64,000 nucleotides of DNA from Protaetiibacter sp. SSC-01 (lineage in GTDB: Bacteria; Actinomycetota; Actinomycetes; Actinomycetales; Microbacteriaceae). The stretch lies in assembly GCF_014483895.1 (NCBI RefSeq), contig NZ_CP059987.1:1116001-1180000 (forward strand), in the 5' to 3' direction. The notes beneath the pieces are model-generated. The model searched no databases and was not told the DNA's origin. It was given only the letters and a program-made list of their open reading frames with translations. This document shows positions 42,660 to 51,273 of the stretch, piece by piece; position 1 is the first letter of the stretch, and each line of letters opens with the position of its first letter. The position numbers were made by a program, and so were the translations under genes.

Positions 42660-43457
42660 TTAACCTGCGAAGGCGCCGAGGACCTCGTCGTGGAGCAGCC
42701 CGTTGGTCGCGACGACGTTGAGCTCGTCGAGCGCGGGCGAGCCCGAGATCGTCGTGACGCGACCTCCGGCCTCCGTCACGATCGGCACGAGCGCCGCGAT
42801 GTCCCACGGCTTCACGTCGAACTCGCCCGCGATATCGATCGAGCCCTCGGCGAGCAGCATGTACGACCACAGGTCGCCGAAGGCGCGCGTGCGGCCCACC
42901 CGACGGGAGAGGTCGACGAGGGTGTCGAGATGCCCGTACTGGTCCCACGTCTGCAGGTTGTTGTAGCTGAGGGTCGCATCCGTCAGCCGGTCGATCCTGC
43001 TGACCCGGATGCGCTGCGCCTCGCCGCCGTGGTGCTGCACCCACGCCCCGAGGCCCGCCGCGCCCCACCAGCGGCGCTCGAGCGCAGGCGCGCTCACGAC
43101 GCCCACGACGGGCACGTCGTCGACGAGGAGCGCGATGAGCGCGCCCCAGATGGGCACGCCGCGCGCGAAGTTGCTCGTGCCGTCGATCGGGTCGACGATC
43201 CACTGCCGGTTCGAGGAGCCCTCGCTGCCGAACTCCTCGCCGAGCACGGCGTCGTGCGGTCGGGCCTCGGCGAGGTGCGCGCGGATCATCCTCTCGACGC
43301 GCGTGTCGGCATCCGTCACGATCGACTTGTCGGCCTTCGTCTGGATGCCGAGGTCCTGGGCGCGGTAGCGGTCCATCGCGATGAGATCGGCCTCGGCGGC
43401 GAGGGTCAGCGCGACCGCCAGGTCGTCGGCGACGGAATAGTCGGGGGAGTCGCTCAC
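42660..43457 (-). CDS. hisN: Inositol-phosphatase-family histidinol-phosphatase
   Basis: A Mg-dependent phosphatase of 265 residues. It has LGEEFG, the IMPase signature WIVDPIDGTSNFARGVPIWGALIAL with the metal ligands, and KPWDIAALVPIVTEAGGRVTTISG. Actinobacterial members of this subfamily in the aroA-rsgA neighbourhood are histidinol-phosphatases (HisN), the most likely role here; a general inositol-phosphatase role is the alternative. It overlaps rsgA by 4 bp. Confidence 0.85.
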   Translation of the reverse strand: MSDSPDYSVADDLAVALTLAAEADLIAMDRYRAQDLGIQTKADKSIVTDADTRVERMIRAHLAEARPHDAVLGEEFGSEGSSNRQWIVDPIDGTSNFARGVPIWGALIALLVDDVPVVGVVSAPALERRWWGAAGLGAWVQHHGGEAQRIRVSRIDRLTDATLSYNNLQTWDQYGHLDTLVDLSRRVGRTRAFGDLWSYMLLAEGSIDIAGEFDVKPWDIAALVPIVTEAGGRVTTISGSPALDELNVVATNGLLHDEVLGAFAG

Positions 43458-44491
43458 GCCTCGAGCCTAGCGAGCGACGCGAGCAGCCTCCGGAGCGAGT
43501 CGACGCGCGCGGGGTCGAGCTCGCCGCGCTCGACGGCCTCGTCGAGCGCGCAGTCGGGTGCATCGGCGGCGTGCGTGCACCCGCGCGGGCAGTCCTCGGC
43601 AACGGCCGCGAGATCCGGGAACCCGCGCATGACGTTCGCGGGGTCGACGTGCCCGAGGCCGAAGGAGCGCACGCCGGGGGTGTCGATGATCCAGCCGCCG
43701 GTCGGCACGCGCAGCGACACCGTCGACGAGGAGGTGTGGCGTCCGCGGCCCGTGACCGCGTTGACGACACCCGTCGCGCGATCGGTGCCCGGCACGAGCT
43801 CGTTGACGAGCGTCGACTTGCCGACGCCGGAATGTCCCACCGCGACGGTCGTGTGGCCCGCGAGCAACGGGGTGAGCTCGTCGACGGGCCACGCGCCCTG
43901 CGCGCTCCGCACGACGGGGATGTCGAGGCCCGCGAAGTTCGCGAGGAACGGCTCCGGGTCGGCGAGGTCGGTCTTCGTGATGACCATGAGCGGCTGGATG
44001 CCCGCGTCGTAGGCGGCCACGAGATAGCGGTCGACGAGGCGCGGGCGCGGCTCCGGATTGGCGGCCGCGACGACGATCATGAGCTGGTCGGCGTTCGCGA
44101 CGATGACGCGCTCCACGGCATCCGAGTCGTCGGCGCTGCGGCGCAGGAGCGTCGTGCGGGGACGGATGCGCACGATGCGGGCGAGCGTGCCGGGCTCGCC
44201 CGAGACGTCGCCCACGAGGTCGACGCGGTCGTTCGTGACGATCGCCTGGTCGCGCAGCTCGCGCGCACGTGTCGCCGTCGCGGTGTGCTCGCCGGGCGTG
44301 TCGGCATCGACGAGCACCGTGTAGCGGCCACGGTCGACCGAGAGCACGCGGCCCTCGACGGCGTCCTCGTGCGCGGGGCGCACCTTCGTGCGCGGTCGGT
44401 TGCCCTTCGGGTTCGGCCGCACGCGCACATCCGACTCGTCCCACGCGTCGAAGCCGTCGGGCTCGTCGTCGTCGCCGTCCAGCCAGCTCAT
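43454..44491 (-). CDS. rsgA: Ribosome small-subunit GTPase RsgA
   Basis: A circularly permuted GTPase that checks late 30S assembly. The 345-residue protein has an OB-fold N-terminus (RVLSVDRGRYTVLVD). The permuted motif order is G4 (VITKTDLADP), G1 (GHSGVGKSTLVNELV) and G3 (DTPGVRSFGL). A Zn knuckle CPRGCTHAADAPDCAL lies near the end. Middle gene of aroA-rsgA-hisN. Confidence 0.94.
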   Translation of the reverse strand: MSWLDGDDDEPDGFDAWDESDVRVRPNPKGNRPRTKVRPAHEDAVEGRVLSVDRGRYTVLVDADTPGEHTATATRARELRDQAIVTNDRVDLVGDVSGEPGTLARIVRIRPRTTLLRRSADDSDAVERVIVANADQLMIVVAAANPEPRPRLVDRYLVAAYDAGIQPLMVITKTDLADPEPFLANFAGLDIPVVRSAQGAWPVDELTPLLAGHTTVAVGHSGVGKSTLVNELVPGTDRATGVVNAVTGRGRHTSSSTVSLRVPTGGWIIDTPGVRSFGLGHVDPANVMRGFPDLAAVAEDCPRGCTHAADAPDCALDEAVERGELDPARVDSLRRLLASLARLEA

Positions 44492-44541
44492 CGGACACGC
44501 CTCAGGGTCGACCTCACCGTGCTCGCCTCACCGTGCGTTCC

Positions 44542-45987
44542 TCACAGTGCGAGCGTCTCCCAGCGCGTCGCGGCGGGCTCGCGCCCCAGCATCCGCGCCC
44601 ACAGCTCGGGGAACTCGGGGAGCGTCTTCGCCGTCGTCGCGATGTCGTCGACCGTCACGTCGGGAACGACGAGACCGGCGAGCGCTCCGGACGTCGCCAT
44701 CCGGTGGTCGGCGTAGGCCTCCCACGCGCCGCCGTGCAGGGGGCGCGGGCGGATCTCGAGACCCTCGTCGAGCTCGACGACCTCACCGCCCAGGCGCCCG
44801 ATGTCGGATGCGAGGGCCGCGAGGCGGTCGGTCTCGTGCCCGCGCAGGTGACCGATGCCCGTGATCGCGCTCGGGCCGTCGGCGAACGCGAGGAGCGTCG
44901 CGATCGTCGGGGCGAGCTCGCCGCCCGTCGAGAGGTCGAGGTCGACCGCGTGAACGGGGGAGCCCCCGAGCACGCCCGCGCCGCCGTCGACCGTCACGGC
45001 GTCGCCCTCGCGCGACACCGTCGCGCCGAGCATGGGCAGGATGCGGAGGAGGTCGTCGCCCACCTGCGTCGTGCTCTCGGGCCAGCCGCCGATCGTGACC
45101 GTGCCGCCCGCGACGAGCGCCGCCCCGAGGAACGGGCCCGCGTTCGAGAGGTCCGGCTCGATCGTCACGTCGACGGCTCGGATCGGCTGCGGCGCCACGA
45201 CCCACACCCCCGGCTCCGGCTCCTCGACCGTCACGCCGCGCGCCCGCAGGCATTCGATCGTCATGCGGATGTGGGGGAGGCTCGGCAGGCGCTCGCCCGT
45301 GTGGCGCAGCGTCAGGCCCTCGTCGAAGCGCGGCGCCGCGAGCAGGAGGCCCGACACGAACTGGCTCGACGCCGACGCGTCGATCGCGAGCTCGCCGCCG
45401 CGCACGCCGCCCGTGCCGTGGACTGTGAACGGCATCGTGCCGCGCCCATCGTCCTCCACCTCGACGCCGAGGCCGCGCAGGGCGTCGACCGTCGTGCGCA
45501 TGGGCCGCTTCCGCGCGTAGGGGTCGCCGTCGACGTTCGACGGGCCGAGCGCGAGGGCCGCGACGATCGGCAGGAAGCGCATGACCGTGCCGGCGAGCCC
45601 CGTGTCGATCGTGCCGCCCAGCAGCTCGCCCGGCGTCACTCGCAGGTCGGGGCCGAAGTCGCCGTCGCCCGGCACCTCGTCGAAGCCGACGCCGAGCGCG
45701 CGCAGGCCCTGGATCATGAGCGCCGAGTCGCGCGAGTGCAGGGGGCGGCGGATCGTCGAGGGGCCGTCGGCGAGGGCAGCGAGCACGAGCTCGCGGTTGG
45801 TGAGGCTCTTCGACCCCGGCAGCGTCAGCCGGGCCGAGAGGGGGCCCTCGGCGACGGGAGCCGCCCACGGGCCCGCGGGCGCATCCTGCACGTGCACGAC
45901 GCCGTACAGCGGCACCGGCGGCTCCTCCTTGCCCGGGATCTGGAGGTGCAGTTCCTCATCGCGGCCGGAATATCCAAGAACGCCCAT
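44542..45987 (-). CDS. aroA: 3-phosphoshikimate 1-carboxyvinyltransferase (EPSP synthase)
   Basis: The sixth step of the shikimate pathway. The 481-residue protein has LTLPGSKSLTNRELVLAALADGPS (phosphate loop), LGGTIDTGLAGTVMRFLPIVAALA, ASASSQFVSGLLLAAPRF, PDLSNAGPFLGAALVAGGTVTI, GGELAPTIATLLAFADGPSAITGIGHLRGHETDRLAAL and the C-terminal YADHRMATSGALAGL. The N-terminus of about 45 residues before the first conserved strand is long, so a later start is possible. ATG 45987 lies inside the sigR promoter spacer, 9 nt after a TACCCT box on its own strand. Confidence 0.94.
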   Translation of the reverse strand: MGVLGYSGRDEELHLQIPGKEEPPVPLYGVVHVQDAPAGPWAAPVAEGPLSARLTLPGSKSLTNRELVLAALADGPSTIRRPLHSRDSALMIQGLRALGVGFDEVPGDGDFGPDLRVTPGELLGGTIDTGLAGTVMRFLPIVAALALGPSNVDGDPYARKRPMRTTVDALRGLGVEVEDDGRGTMPFTVHGTGGVRGGELAIDASASSQFVSGLLLAAPRFDEGLTLRHTGERLPSLPHIRMTIECLRARGVTVEEPEPGVWVVAPQPIRAVDVTIEPDLSNAGPFLGAALVAGGTVTIGGWPESTTQVGDDLLRILPMLGATVSREGDAVTVDGGAGVLGGSPVHAVDLDLSTGGELAPTIATLLAFADGPSAITGIGHLRGHETDRLAALASDIGRLGGEVVELDEGLEIRPRPLHGGAWEAYADHRMATSGALAGLVVPDVTVDDIATTAKTLPEFPELWARMLGREPAATRWETLAL

Positions 45988-45992
45988 CGGTT
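45967..45992 (+). promoter_or_regulatory. SigR-type autoregulated promoter of sigR
   Basis: GGAAT (45967-45971), an 18-bp spacer and GTT (45990-45992) match the sigma-R/sigma-H consensus GGAAT-N18/19-GTT. Transcription would start about 45998-46002, giving a leader of about 30 nt before the SD-led GTG 46031. The aroA start codon (45985-45987) lies within the spacer, so the divergent genes overlap in promoter space. Confidence 0.75.
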
Positions 45993-46030
45993 GACAAGGG
46001 TAGTGCCCGAGAGGGCGGGAAGGAGTCGCG

Positions 46031-46711
46031 GTGCTGGTACTCGACGTGCCGACCATCGGCCGGGTGGGAGCGCTCGGCATAGACTCGACGCCGATGGCAG
46101 ACAGCGCACGCCCCGAGCACACCCCCGACGAGCTGCGGAGGCTGTTCGCCGAGCAGGCGATCCCCTTCATGGACCAGCTCTACGCGGCGGCGATGCGCAT
46201 GACCCGCAACCCCGCCGACGCGGGCGACCTCGTGCAGGAGACCTACACGAAGGCCTACGCGGCGTTCGCGGGCTTCGAGCAGGGCACCAACCTCAAGGCG
46301 TGGCTCTACCGCATCCTCACGAACACCTACATCAACAGCTACCGCAAGAACCAGCGCAACCCCTACCAGGGCACCCTCGACGACCTCGAGGACTGGCAGC
46401 TGGGCTCCGCGGAATCCCTCACCCAGGGGCGCACCACCCGATCCGCCGAGGCCGAGGCGATCGACCACCTCCCCGACAGCGATGTCAAGGAGGCCCTGCA
46501 GTCGATCCCCGAGGACTTCCGGCTCGCCGTCTACCTCGCCGACGTCGAAGGATTCTCCTACCAGGAGATCGCCGACATCATGAAGACCCCCGTCGGCACC
46601 GTCATGAGCCGACTCCATCGCGGACGCCGCATGCTGCGCGAGCGCCTCGCCGAATACGCCCGCGAGCGTGGGTACACCGCCGCGGACACGTCATCCGGGA
46701 GCAAGAAATGA
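46031..46711 (+). CDS. sigR: ECF sigma factor of the SigR/SigH (thiol oxidative stress) group
   Basis: An alternative sigma factor of up to 226 residues. Region 2 is [64 protein letters not shown], and region 4 is [48 protein letters not shown] 46031 has GGAAGGAG 6 nt upstream. ATG 46094 would give a shorter isoform, a two-start situation also known for Streptomyces SigR. It overlaps rsrA by 4 bp. Regulated by its own GGAAT/GTT promoter. Confidence 0.93.
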   Translation: MLVLDVPTIGRVGALGIDSTPMADSARPEHTPDELRRLFAEQAIPFMDQLYAAAMRMTRNPADAGDLVQETYTKAYAAFAGFEQGTNLKAWLYRILTNTYINSYRKNQRNPYQGTLDDLEDWQLGSAESLTQGRTTRSAEAEAIDHLPDSDVKEALQSIPEDFRLAVYLADVEGFSYQEIADIMKTPVGTVMSRLHRGRRMLRERLAEYARERGYTAADTSSGSKK

Positions 46712-46935
46712 CCGACTGCGGTTGCGACAAGGCCAAGGCCGAGCTCGAGGAGTTCCTGCACCGCGAGCTCTCCGAGCAGGACCTCGCCGACATCCAGGAG
46801 CACCTCGACGGGTGCGAGGACTGCTCCACGGAGCACCTCGTGGGGCTCACGCTCATCCAGAAGGTGCAGCGCGCCTGCCAGGAGAAGGCGCCCGACGAGC
46901 TCCGCGCCTCGATCCTCGCCAAGCTCGACGCGTAA
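46708..46935 (+). CDS. rsrA: Zinc-binding redox anti-sigma factor RsrA
   Basis: A 75-residue anti-sigma factor of the ZAS family. The motif His32-x3-Cys36-x2-Cys39 ([11 protein letters not shown]) binds Zn and reacts with thiol oxidants. Cys4 or Cys6 at the N-terminus ([10 protein letters not shown]) can supply the further ligand or disulfide partner. It releases SigR when oxidised. ATG overlaps the sigR stop (ATGA), ensuring stoichiometric synthesis. Confidence 0.93.
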   Translation: MTDCGCDKAKAELEEFLHRELSEQDLADIQEHLDGCEDCSTEHLVGLTLIQKVQRACQEKAPDELRASILAKLDA

Positions 46936-46970
46936 CTCGGGGCGGCCGGGGTCACCCGGGGCGGACGGGA

Positions 46971-47063
46971 GGCGATCCGTCCCCGAGCCGCATGCCCCCG
47001 CGTGCCGCCTTCGACGGCACGCTCCCGTCAGTCCCGATGCCAGCGTCTCGGGAACGGATCGCC
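46971..47063. repeat. Long palindromic element, family C (copy 1)
   Basis: The outer arms pair GGCGATCCGTCCCCGAG (46971-46987) with CTCGGGAACGGATCGCC (47047-47063), with one mismatch. Inside are a GCATGCCC...GCGTGCCGCC block and a small hairpin CGTGCCG...CGGCACG. A copy lies at 56617-56720. Both sit between convergent genes. Confidence 0.8.
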
Positions 47064-47097
47064 ACCCGTCCTCGATGTCATCCCGCCGTGCGACCCC

Positions 47098-47144
47098 AGG
47101 TGGTCGAGGAGCGCCGGGCGCAGCCCGACGCGTCTCGAGACCAG
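47098..47144. repeat. Dispersed palindromic repeat, family A (inverted copy)
   Basis: AGGTGGTCGAGGAGCGCC, a short GC-rich centre, then GACGCGTCTCGAGACC. It is identical in plan to the copy at 31238. It lies between the family C element and the kgd terminator. Confidence 0.75.
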
Positions 47145-47158
47145 CGCCCCTGGTACGC

Positions 47159-47193
47159 GAAGAGCGCCGACCCCTTGGGGGCCGGCGCTCTTC
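47159..47193. terminator. Bidirectional hairpin terminator between rsrA and kgd
   Basis: GAAGAGCGCCG pairs with CGGCGCTCTTC around a CCCC/GGGG inner stem. It ends 14 nt from the kgd stop codon. On the minus strand it closes kgd; read on the plus strand it would also stop rsrA transcription. Confidence 0.8.
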
Positions 47194-47206
47194 TGCGTGA
47201 GGCTCG

Positions 47207-50200
47207 TTAGACCTCGAGAGCCTTCGCGATGAGCGCGGTCTGCTCGCCGGCACTCCGCTTCGAGGAGCCCGTCGCGGGCGACGCGGATGCGGCGCGCGAC
47301 GAGACCAGCAGCTTGCGGTCGCCGAGCTGCGGCGCGAGCTCGACCGCGAGGAACGGCCAGGCGCCCTGGTTCTCCGGCTCCTCCTGAACCCACATGATCT
47401 CGGCATCCGCGTAGCGCTGGAGGATCGGCATGAGCTGGGCCGTCGGCAGCGGGTAGTACTGCTCGAGCCGCACGAGCGCGAAGGCTCCGGCATCCGCGCG
47501 CTTGGAGACCTCGTTCAGCAGGTCGTAGTGGATCTTGCCCGAGTGCAGCAGCACGCGCTTGACCGTCGACGGGTCCTGGATGCGGGCGTCGTCGATGACC
47601 GGCTCGAAGCGGCCCTGCGTGAAGTCGGCGACCTCGCTCGTGGCACCGCGCAGACGCAGCATCGACTTCGGCGTGAAGACGACGAGCGGGCGGCGCGGAC
47701 GCGCGTAGGCCTGGCGACGCAGGAGGTGGAAGTACGACGCGGGCGTCGACGGACGCGCGATCGTCATATTGTTCTCCGCCGCGAGCTGCAGGTAGCGCTC
47801 GATGCGCGCCGAGGAGTGGTCCGGCCCCTGGCCCTCGTAGCCGTGGGGGAGGAGCATGACCACACCGGAGCGCTGGCCCCACTTCTGCTCGGCGCTCGAG
47901 ATGAACTCGTCGATGACCGTCTGGGCGCCGTTCGCGAAGTCGCCGAACTGCGCCTCCCACAGCACGAGGGCATCCGGGCGCTCGACCGAGTAGCCGTACT
48001 CGAACGCGAGGGCCGCGTACTCCGACAGGAGCGAGTCGTAGATCGCGAGTCGCGCCTGCGTGTCGGAGAGGTTGCCGAGCGGCAGCCACTCCTGGCCGTT
48101 CTCACGGTCGTGGAACACGGCGTGGCGCGAAACGAAGGTGCCGCGGCGCGCATCCTGGCCGACGAGGCGCACGGGGGTGCCCTCGAGCAGGAGCGAGCCG
48201 AGGGCGAGCAGCTCGCCGAAGCCCCAGTCGATCGAGCCGTTGCGGCTCATGTCGAAGCGCTTCTTGATGAGCTGCTGCAGCTTCGCGTGCACCGTGAAGT
48301 TCGCCGGCGGGTTCGCGTGCGCGTCGCCGATGAGCTCGACGACGCCCTGGTCGACGGCCGTCGACGCGGGCTCGCCGGATGCGTCGTCCTGCTGCGACAC
48401 GGGACGCTCGAGGTCGGCGACGGGGCTCTGGTCCTTCGCGACGACCGGGATCGAGCCGGTCTGGGCGGCGTGCGTCTCCGCGAAGGCGCGCTCGAGGCGC
48501 TCCTGGAAGTCGGCCTGCGCCTGCTCGAACTCCTCCTGGGTGATGTCGCCGCGACCGACGAGCGCCTCCGTGTAGAGGGTGCGGACGCTGCGCTTCGCCT
48601 CGATGAGGTTGTACATGAGCGGCTGCGTCATCGACGGGTCGTCGCCCTCGTTGTGACCGCGGCGGCGGTAGCAGACGAGGTCGATGACGACGTCGCGCTT
48701 GAACTTCTGGCGGTACGCGAAGGCGTGCTCCGCGACGCGCACGACGGCCTCGGGGTCGTCGCCGTTCACGTGGAAGATCGGCGCCTGGATGGTCTTGGCG
48801 ACATCCGTCGAGTAGACCGAGCTGCGCGCGTCCTGCGGGGTCGTCGTGAAGCCCACCTGGTTGTTGATGACGACGTGGATCGTGCCGCCCGTCTTGTAGG
48901 CGCGCAGCTGCGACATCTGCAGCGTCTCGACGACGACGCCCTGGCCCGCCATCGAGGCGTCCCCGTGCACGAGGATCGGGAGGGTGCCGAACTGGCCGTC
49001 GCCCTTGCGGTCCTGCTTGGCGCGGACGATGCCCTCGAGCACGCCGTTGACCGCCTCGAGGTGCGAGGGGTTCGCGGCGAGGTACACCGGCACCTCCTTG
49101 CCGCTCATCGCGGTGAAGGTGCCCTCGGTGCCGAGGTGGTACTTGACGTCACCGGAGCCCTGCACGGACTTCGGGTCCTGGGTGCCCTCGAACTCGCGGA
49201 ACACCTGACCGTACGTCTTGCCCGCGATGTTGGTGAGCACGTTGAGGCGACCGCGGTGCGCCATGCCGATGGCGACCTCGTCGAGGCCGTCCTCGGCGGC
49301 ACCCTGCAGGATCTCGTCGAGCAGCGCGATGGTCGACTCGCCGCCCTCGAGGCTGAAGCGCTTCTGGCCGACGTACTTCGTCTGCAGGAAGGTCTCGAAG
49401 GCCTCCGCCTCGTTGAGCTTCGCGAGCACGCGCAGCTGCTCGTCGTGCGTGGGCTTGACGTAGGGCTGCTCGAGGCGCTCCTGGAACCAGGCCCGCTGCT
49501 CCGGGTCCTGGATGTGCATGTACTCGACGCCGACGGTGCGGCAGTACGAGTCGCGCAGCACCCCGAGGATGTCGCGCAGCAGCATAGTGCGCTTGCCGCC
49601 GAAGCCGCCCGTCACGAACTCGCGGTCGAGGTCCCAGAAGGTGAGACCGTGGCTCGCGATGTCGAGGTCGGGGTGCGAGCGCTGGCGGTACTCGAGCGGG
49701 TCGATGTCGGCCATGAGGTGGCCGCGCACGCGGTAGGAGTTGATGAGCTCCTGCACGCGGCTCGTCTTGGAGATGCGCTCCGAGAGGTCGACGTTGATGT
49801 CCTCGGCCCAGTGGATCGGGTCGTAGGGGATGCGGAGGGCCGCGAAGATGCCCTCGTAGAAGTCGCGCTGCCCGATGAGCAGCTCGTGCACCTTCTTGAG
49901 GAACTCGCCCGAGCCGGCGCCCTGGATGACGCGGTGGTCGTAGGTGCTCGTGAGGGTGATCGTCTTGCCGATGCCCATCTCGACGAGCGTCTTCGGCGAG
50001 GAGCCCTGGAACGCGGCCGGATACTCGAGGGCGCCGGCGCCGATGATGCAGCCCTGGCCCTTCATGAGACGCGGCACCGAGTGCTCGGTGCCGATGCCGC
50101 CGGGGTTCGTGAGCGAGATCGTGACGCCCTGGAAGTCGGCGGCCGTGAGCTTGTTGGCGCGGGCGCGGGCCACGACATCCTCGTAGGCGGCGAGGAACTC

Positions 50201-51097
50201 GGCGAAGTTCATCGTGTCGGCGCGCTTGATGCCCGGCACGAGCAGCGATCGCGTGCCGTCGGGCTTCGGGAGGTCGATCGCGATGCCGAGCGTCACGTGG
50301 GCGGGCGCGACGACCGACGGCTTGCCGTCTTCCGTCTCGCGGTAGAACACGTTCTGGCTCGGGAACTCCTTGAGCGTCTGCACCATCGCCCACGCGATGA
50401 GGTGCGTGAACGACACCTTGCCGCCGCGGGCGCGACGCAGGTGGTTGTTGATGACGATGCGGTTGTCGATCATGAGCTTCGCCGGCACCGTGCGCACGCT
50501 CGTCGCGGTCGGAACCGTGAGGCTCTGGTCCATGTTGGTCGAGAGCGTCTTCGCCATGCCCTTGAGCACGGTGACGGTCTCCTCGGGCTCCGCCGACTCC
50601 GCGACGACCGGGTTCGAGGCCGTCGTGGGCGCCTGGGCCGGGATCGGCTGCGGCTTGGCGGGCGCGGAGGTGGTGCGCGCGATGGGCGTCGTCGGCGGGG
50701 CCGCCTCGGACGGCGCGGATGCGGGCGCGACAGCCGCCGCGGGCTCGGTCACCGCCTCGGGCACCTGCGACTCGCCGCCCACCTGGCTCTTGGGGGCCTC
50801 CGCGTCGGCGGGAGCCGCATCCGGTGCCGCGGGAGCGGTCTCGGGCTGGGCGGGCGCCTCGGGCTGGGCGGGCGCCTCGGGCTGCTGCGCCTCGGGGGAC
50901 GCCACGACCGGGATCGCCGAGGTGGGCGTGGGGTCGTCGACGGGCCGGTAGGACTCCAGGATGGGCCACCAGCTCTTATCGACAGATTCCTTGTCGACGA
51001 GGTATCGCTCGTACATCTCGTCGACGAGCCACTCATTGGCTCCGAACTCTCCCGAGGCGTTCTCCTCGGGCGTCACTCCGGTGACGGGGTTGGACAC
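47207..51097 (-). CDS. kgd: Multifunctional 2-oxoglutarate decarboxylase/dehydrogenase E1 with succinyltransferase domain
   Basis: A 1296-residue actinobacterial Kgd/OdhA enzyme of the TCA cycle. The N-terminal E1-binding segment is WLVDEMYERYLVDKESVDKSWW. An Ala/Pro-rich linker (about 65-140) replaces a lipoyl domain. The E2-like acyltransferase domain (about 165-400) has FTHLIAWAMVQTLKEFPSQN and TSTYDHRVIQGAGSGEFLKKV. The TPP-dependent E1 (about 430-900) has GMAHRGRLNVLTNIAGKTYGQVFREFEG, VQGSGDVKYHLG and HGDASMAGQGVV. The transketolase-like end is GFGELLALGSLLLEGTPVRLVGQD...HGYEGQGPDHSSARIERYLQL. A TAGGCT box at 51175-51170 gives a leader of about 65 nt. Confidence 0.96.
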   Translation of the reverse strand: MSNPVTGVTPEENASGEFGANEWLVDEMYERYLVDKESVDKSWWPILESYRPVDDPTPTSAIPVVASPEAQQPEAPAQPEAPAQPETAPAAPDAAPADAEAPKSQVGGESQVPEAVTEPAAAVAPASAPSEAAPPTTPIARTTSAPAKPQPIPAQAPTTASNPVVAESAEPEETVTVLKGMAKTLSTNMDQSLTVPTATSVRTVPAKLMIDNRIVINNHLRRARGGKVSFTHLIAWAMVQTLKEFPSQNVFYRETEDGKPSVVAPAHVTLGIAIDLPKPDGTRSLLVPGIKRADTMNFAEFLAAYEDVVARARANKLTAADFQGVTISLTNPGGIGTEHSVPRLMKGQGCIIGAGALEYPAAFQGSSPKTLVEMGIGKTITLTSTYDHRVIQGAGSGEFLKKVHELLIGQRDFYEGIFAALRIPYDPIHWAEDINVDLSERISKTSRVQELINSYRVRGHLMADIDPLEYRQRSHPDLDIASHGLTFWDLDREFVTGGFGGKRTMLLRDILGVLRDSYCRTVGVEYMHIQDPEQRAWFQERLEQPYVKPTHDEQLRVLAKLNEAEAFETFLQTKYVGQKRFSLEGGESTIALLDEILQGAAEDGLDEVAIGMAHRGRLNVLTNIAGKTYGQVFREFEGTQDPKSVQGSGDVKYHLGTEGTFTAMSGKEVPVYLAANPSHLEAVNGVLEGIVRAKQDRKGDGQFGTLPILVHGDASMAGQGVVVETLQMSQLRAYKTGGTIHVVINNQVGFTTTPQDARSSVYSTDVAKTIQAPIFHVNGDDPEAVVRVAEHAFAYRQKFKRDVVIDLVCYRRRGHNEGDDPSMTQPLMYNLIEAKRSVRTLYTEALVGRGDITQEEFEQAQADFQERLERAFAETHAAQTGSIPVVAKDQSPVADLERPVSQQDDASGEPASTAVDQGVVELIGDAHANPPANFTVHAKLQQLIKKRFDMSRNGSIDWGFGELLALGSLLLEGTPVRLVGQDARRGTFVSRHAVFHDRENGQEWLPLGNLSDTQARLAIYDSLLSEYAALAFEYGYSVERPDALVLWEAQFGDFANGAQTVIDEFISSAEQKWGQRSGVVMLLPHGYEGQGPDHSSARIERYLQLAAENNMTIARPSTPASYFHLLRRQAYARPRRPLVVFTPKSMLRLRGATSEVADFTQGRFEPVIDDARIQDPSTVKRVLLHSGKIHYDLLNEVSKRADAGAFALVRLEQYYPLPTAQLMPILQRYADAEIMWVQEEPENQGAWPFLAVELAPQLGDRKLLVSSRAASASPATGSSKRSAGEQTALIAKALEV

Positions 51098-51273
51098 AGC
51101 CGACCGCCCACTCTCACTACTCGCCGGTGCCAGGGATCCGGGTGATCCCCGCTGGTCACACCGACGACAAGCCTAACGTTTCACGGAGGCCTTCGCGGAC
51201 GTTCTGCGGGGTGTCAGGGAAGCTCCCAGTTGCGCCCCGTGCGGGCGCCGGTCGCACGCCCTACCGTGGAGGC

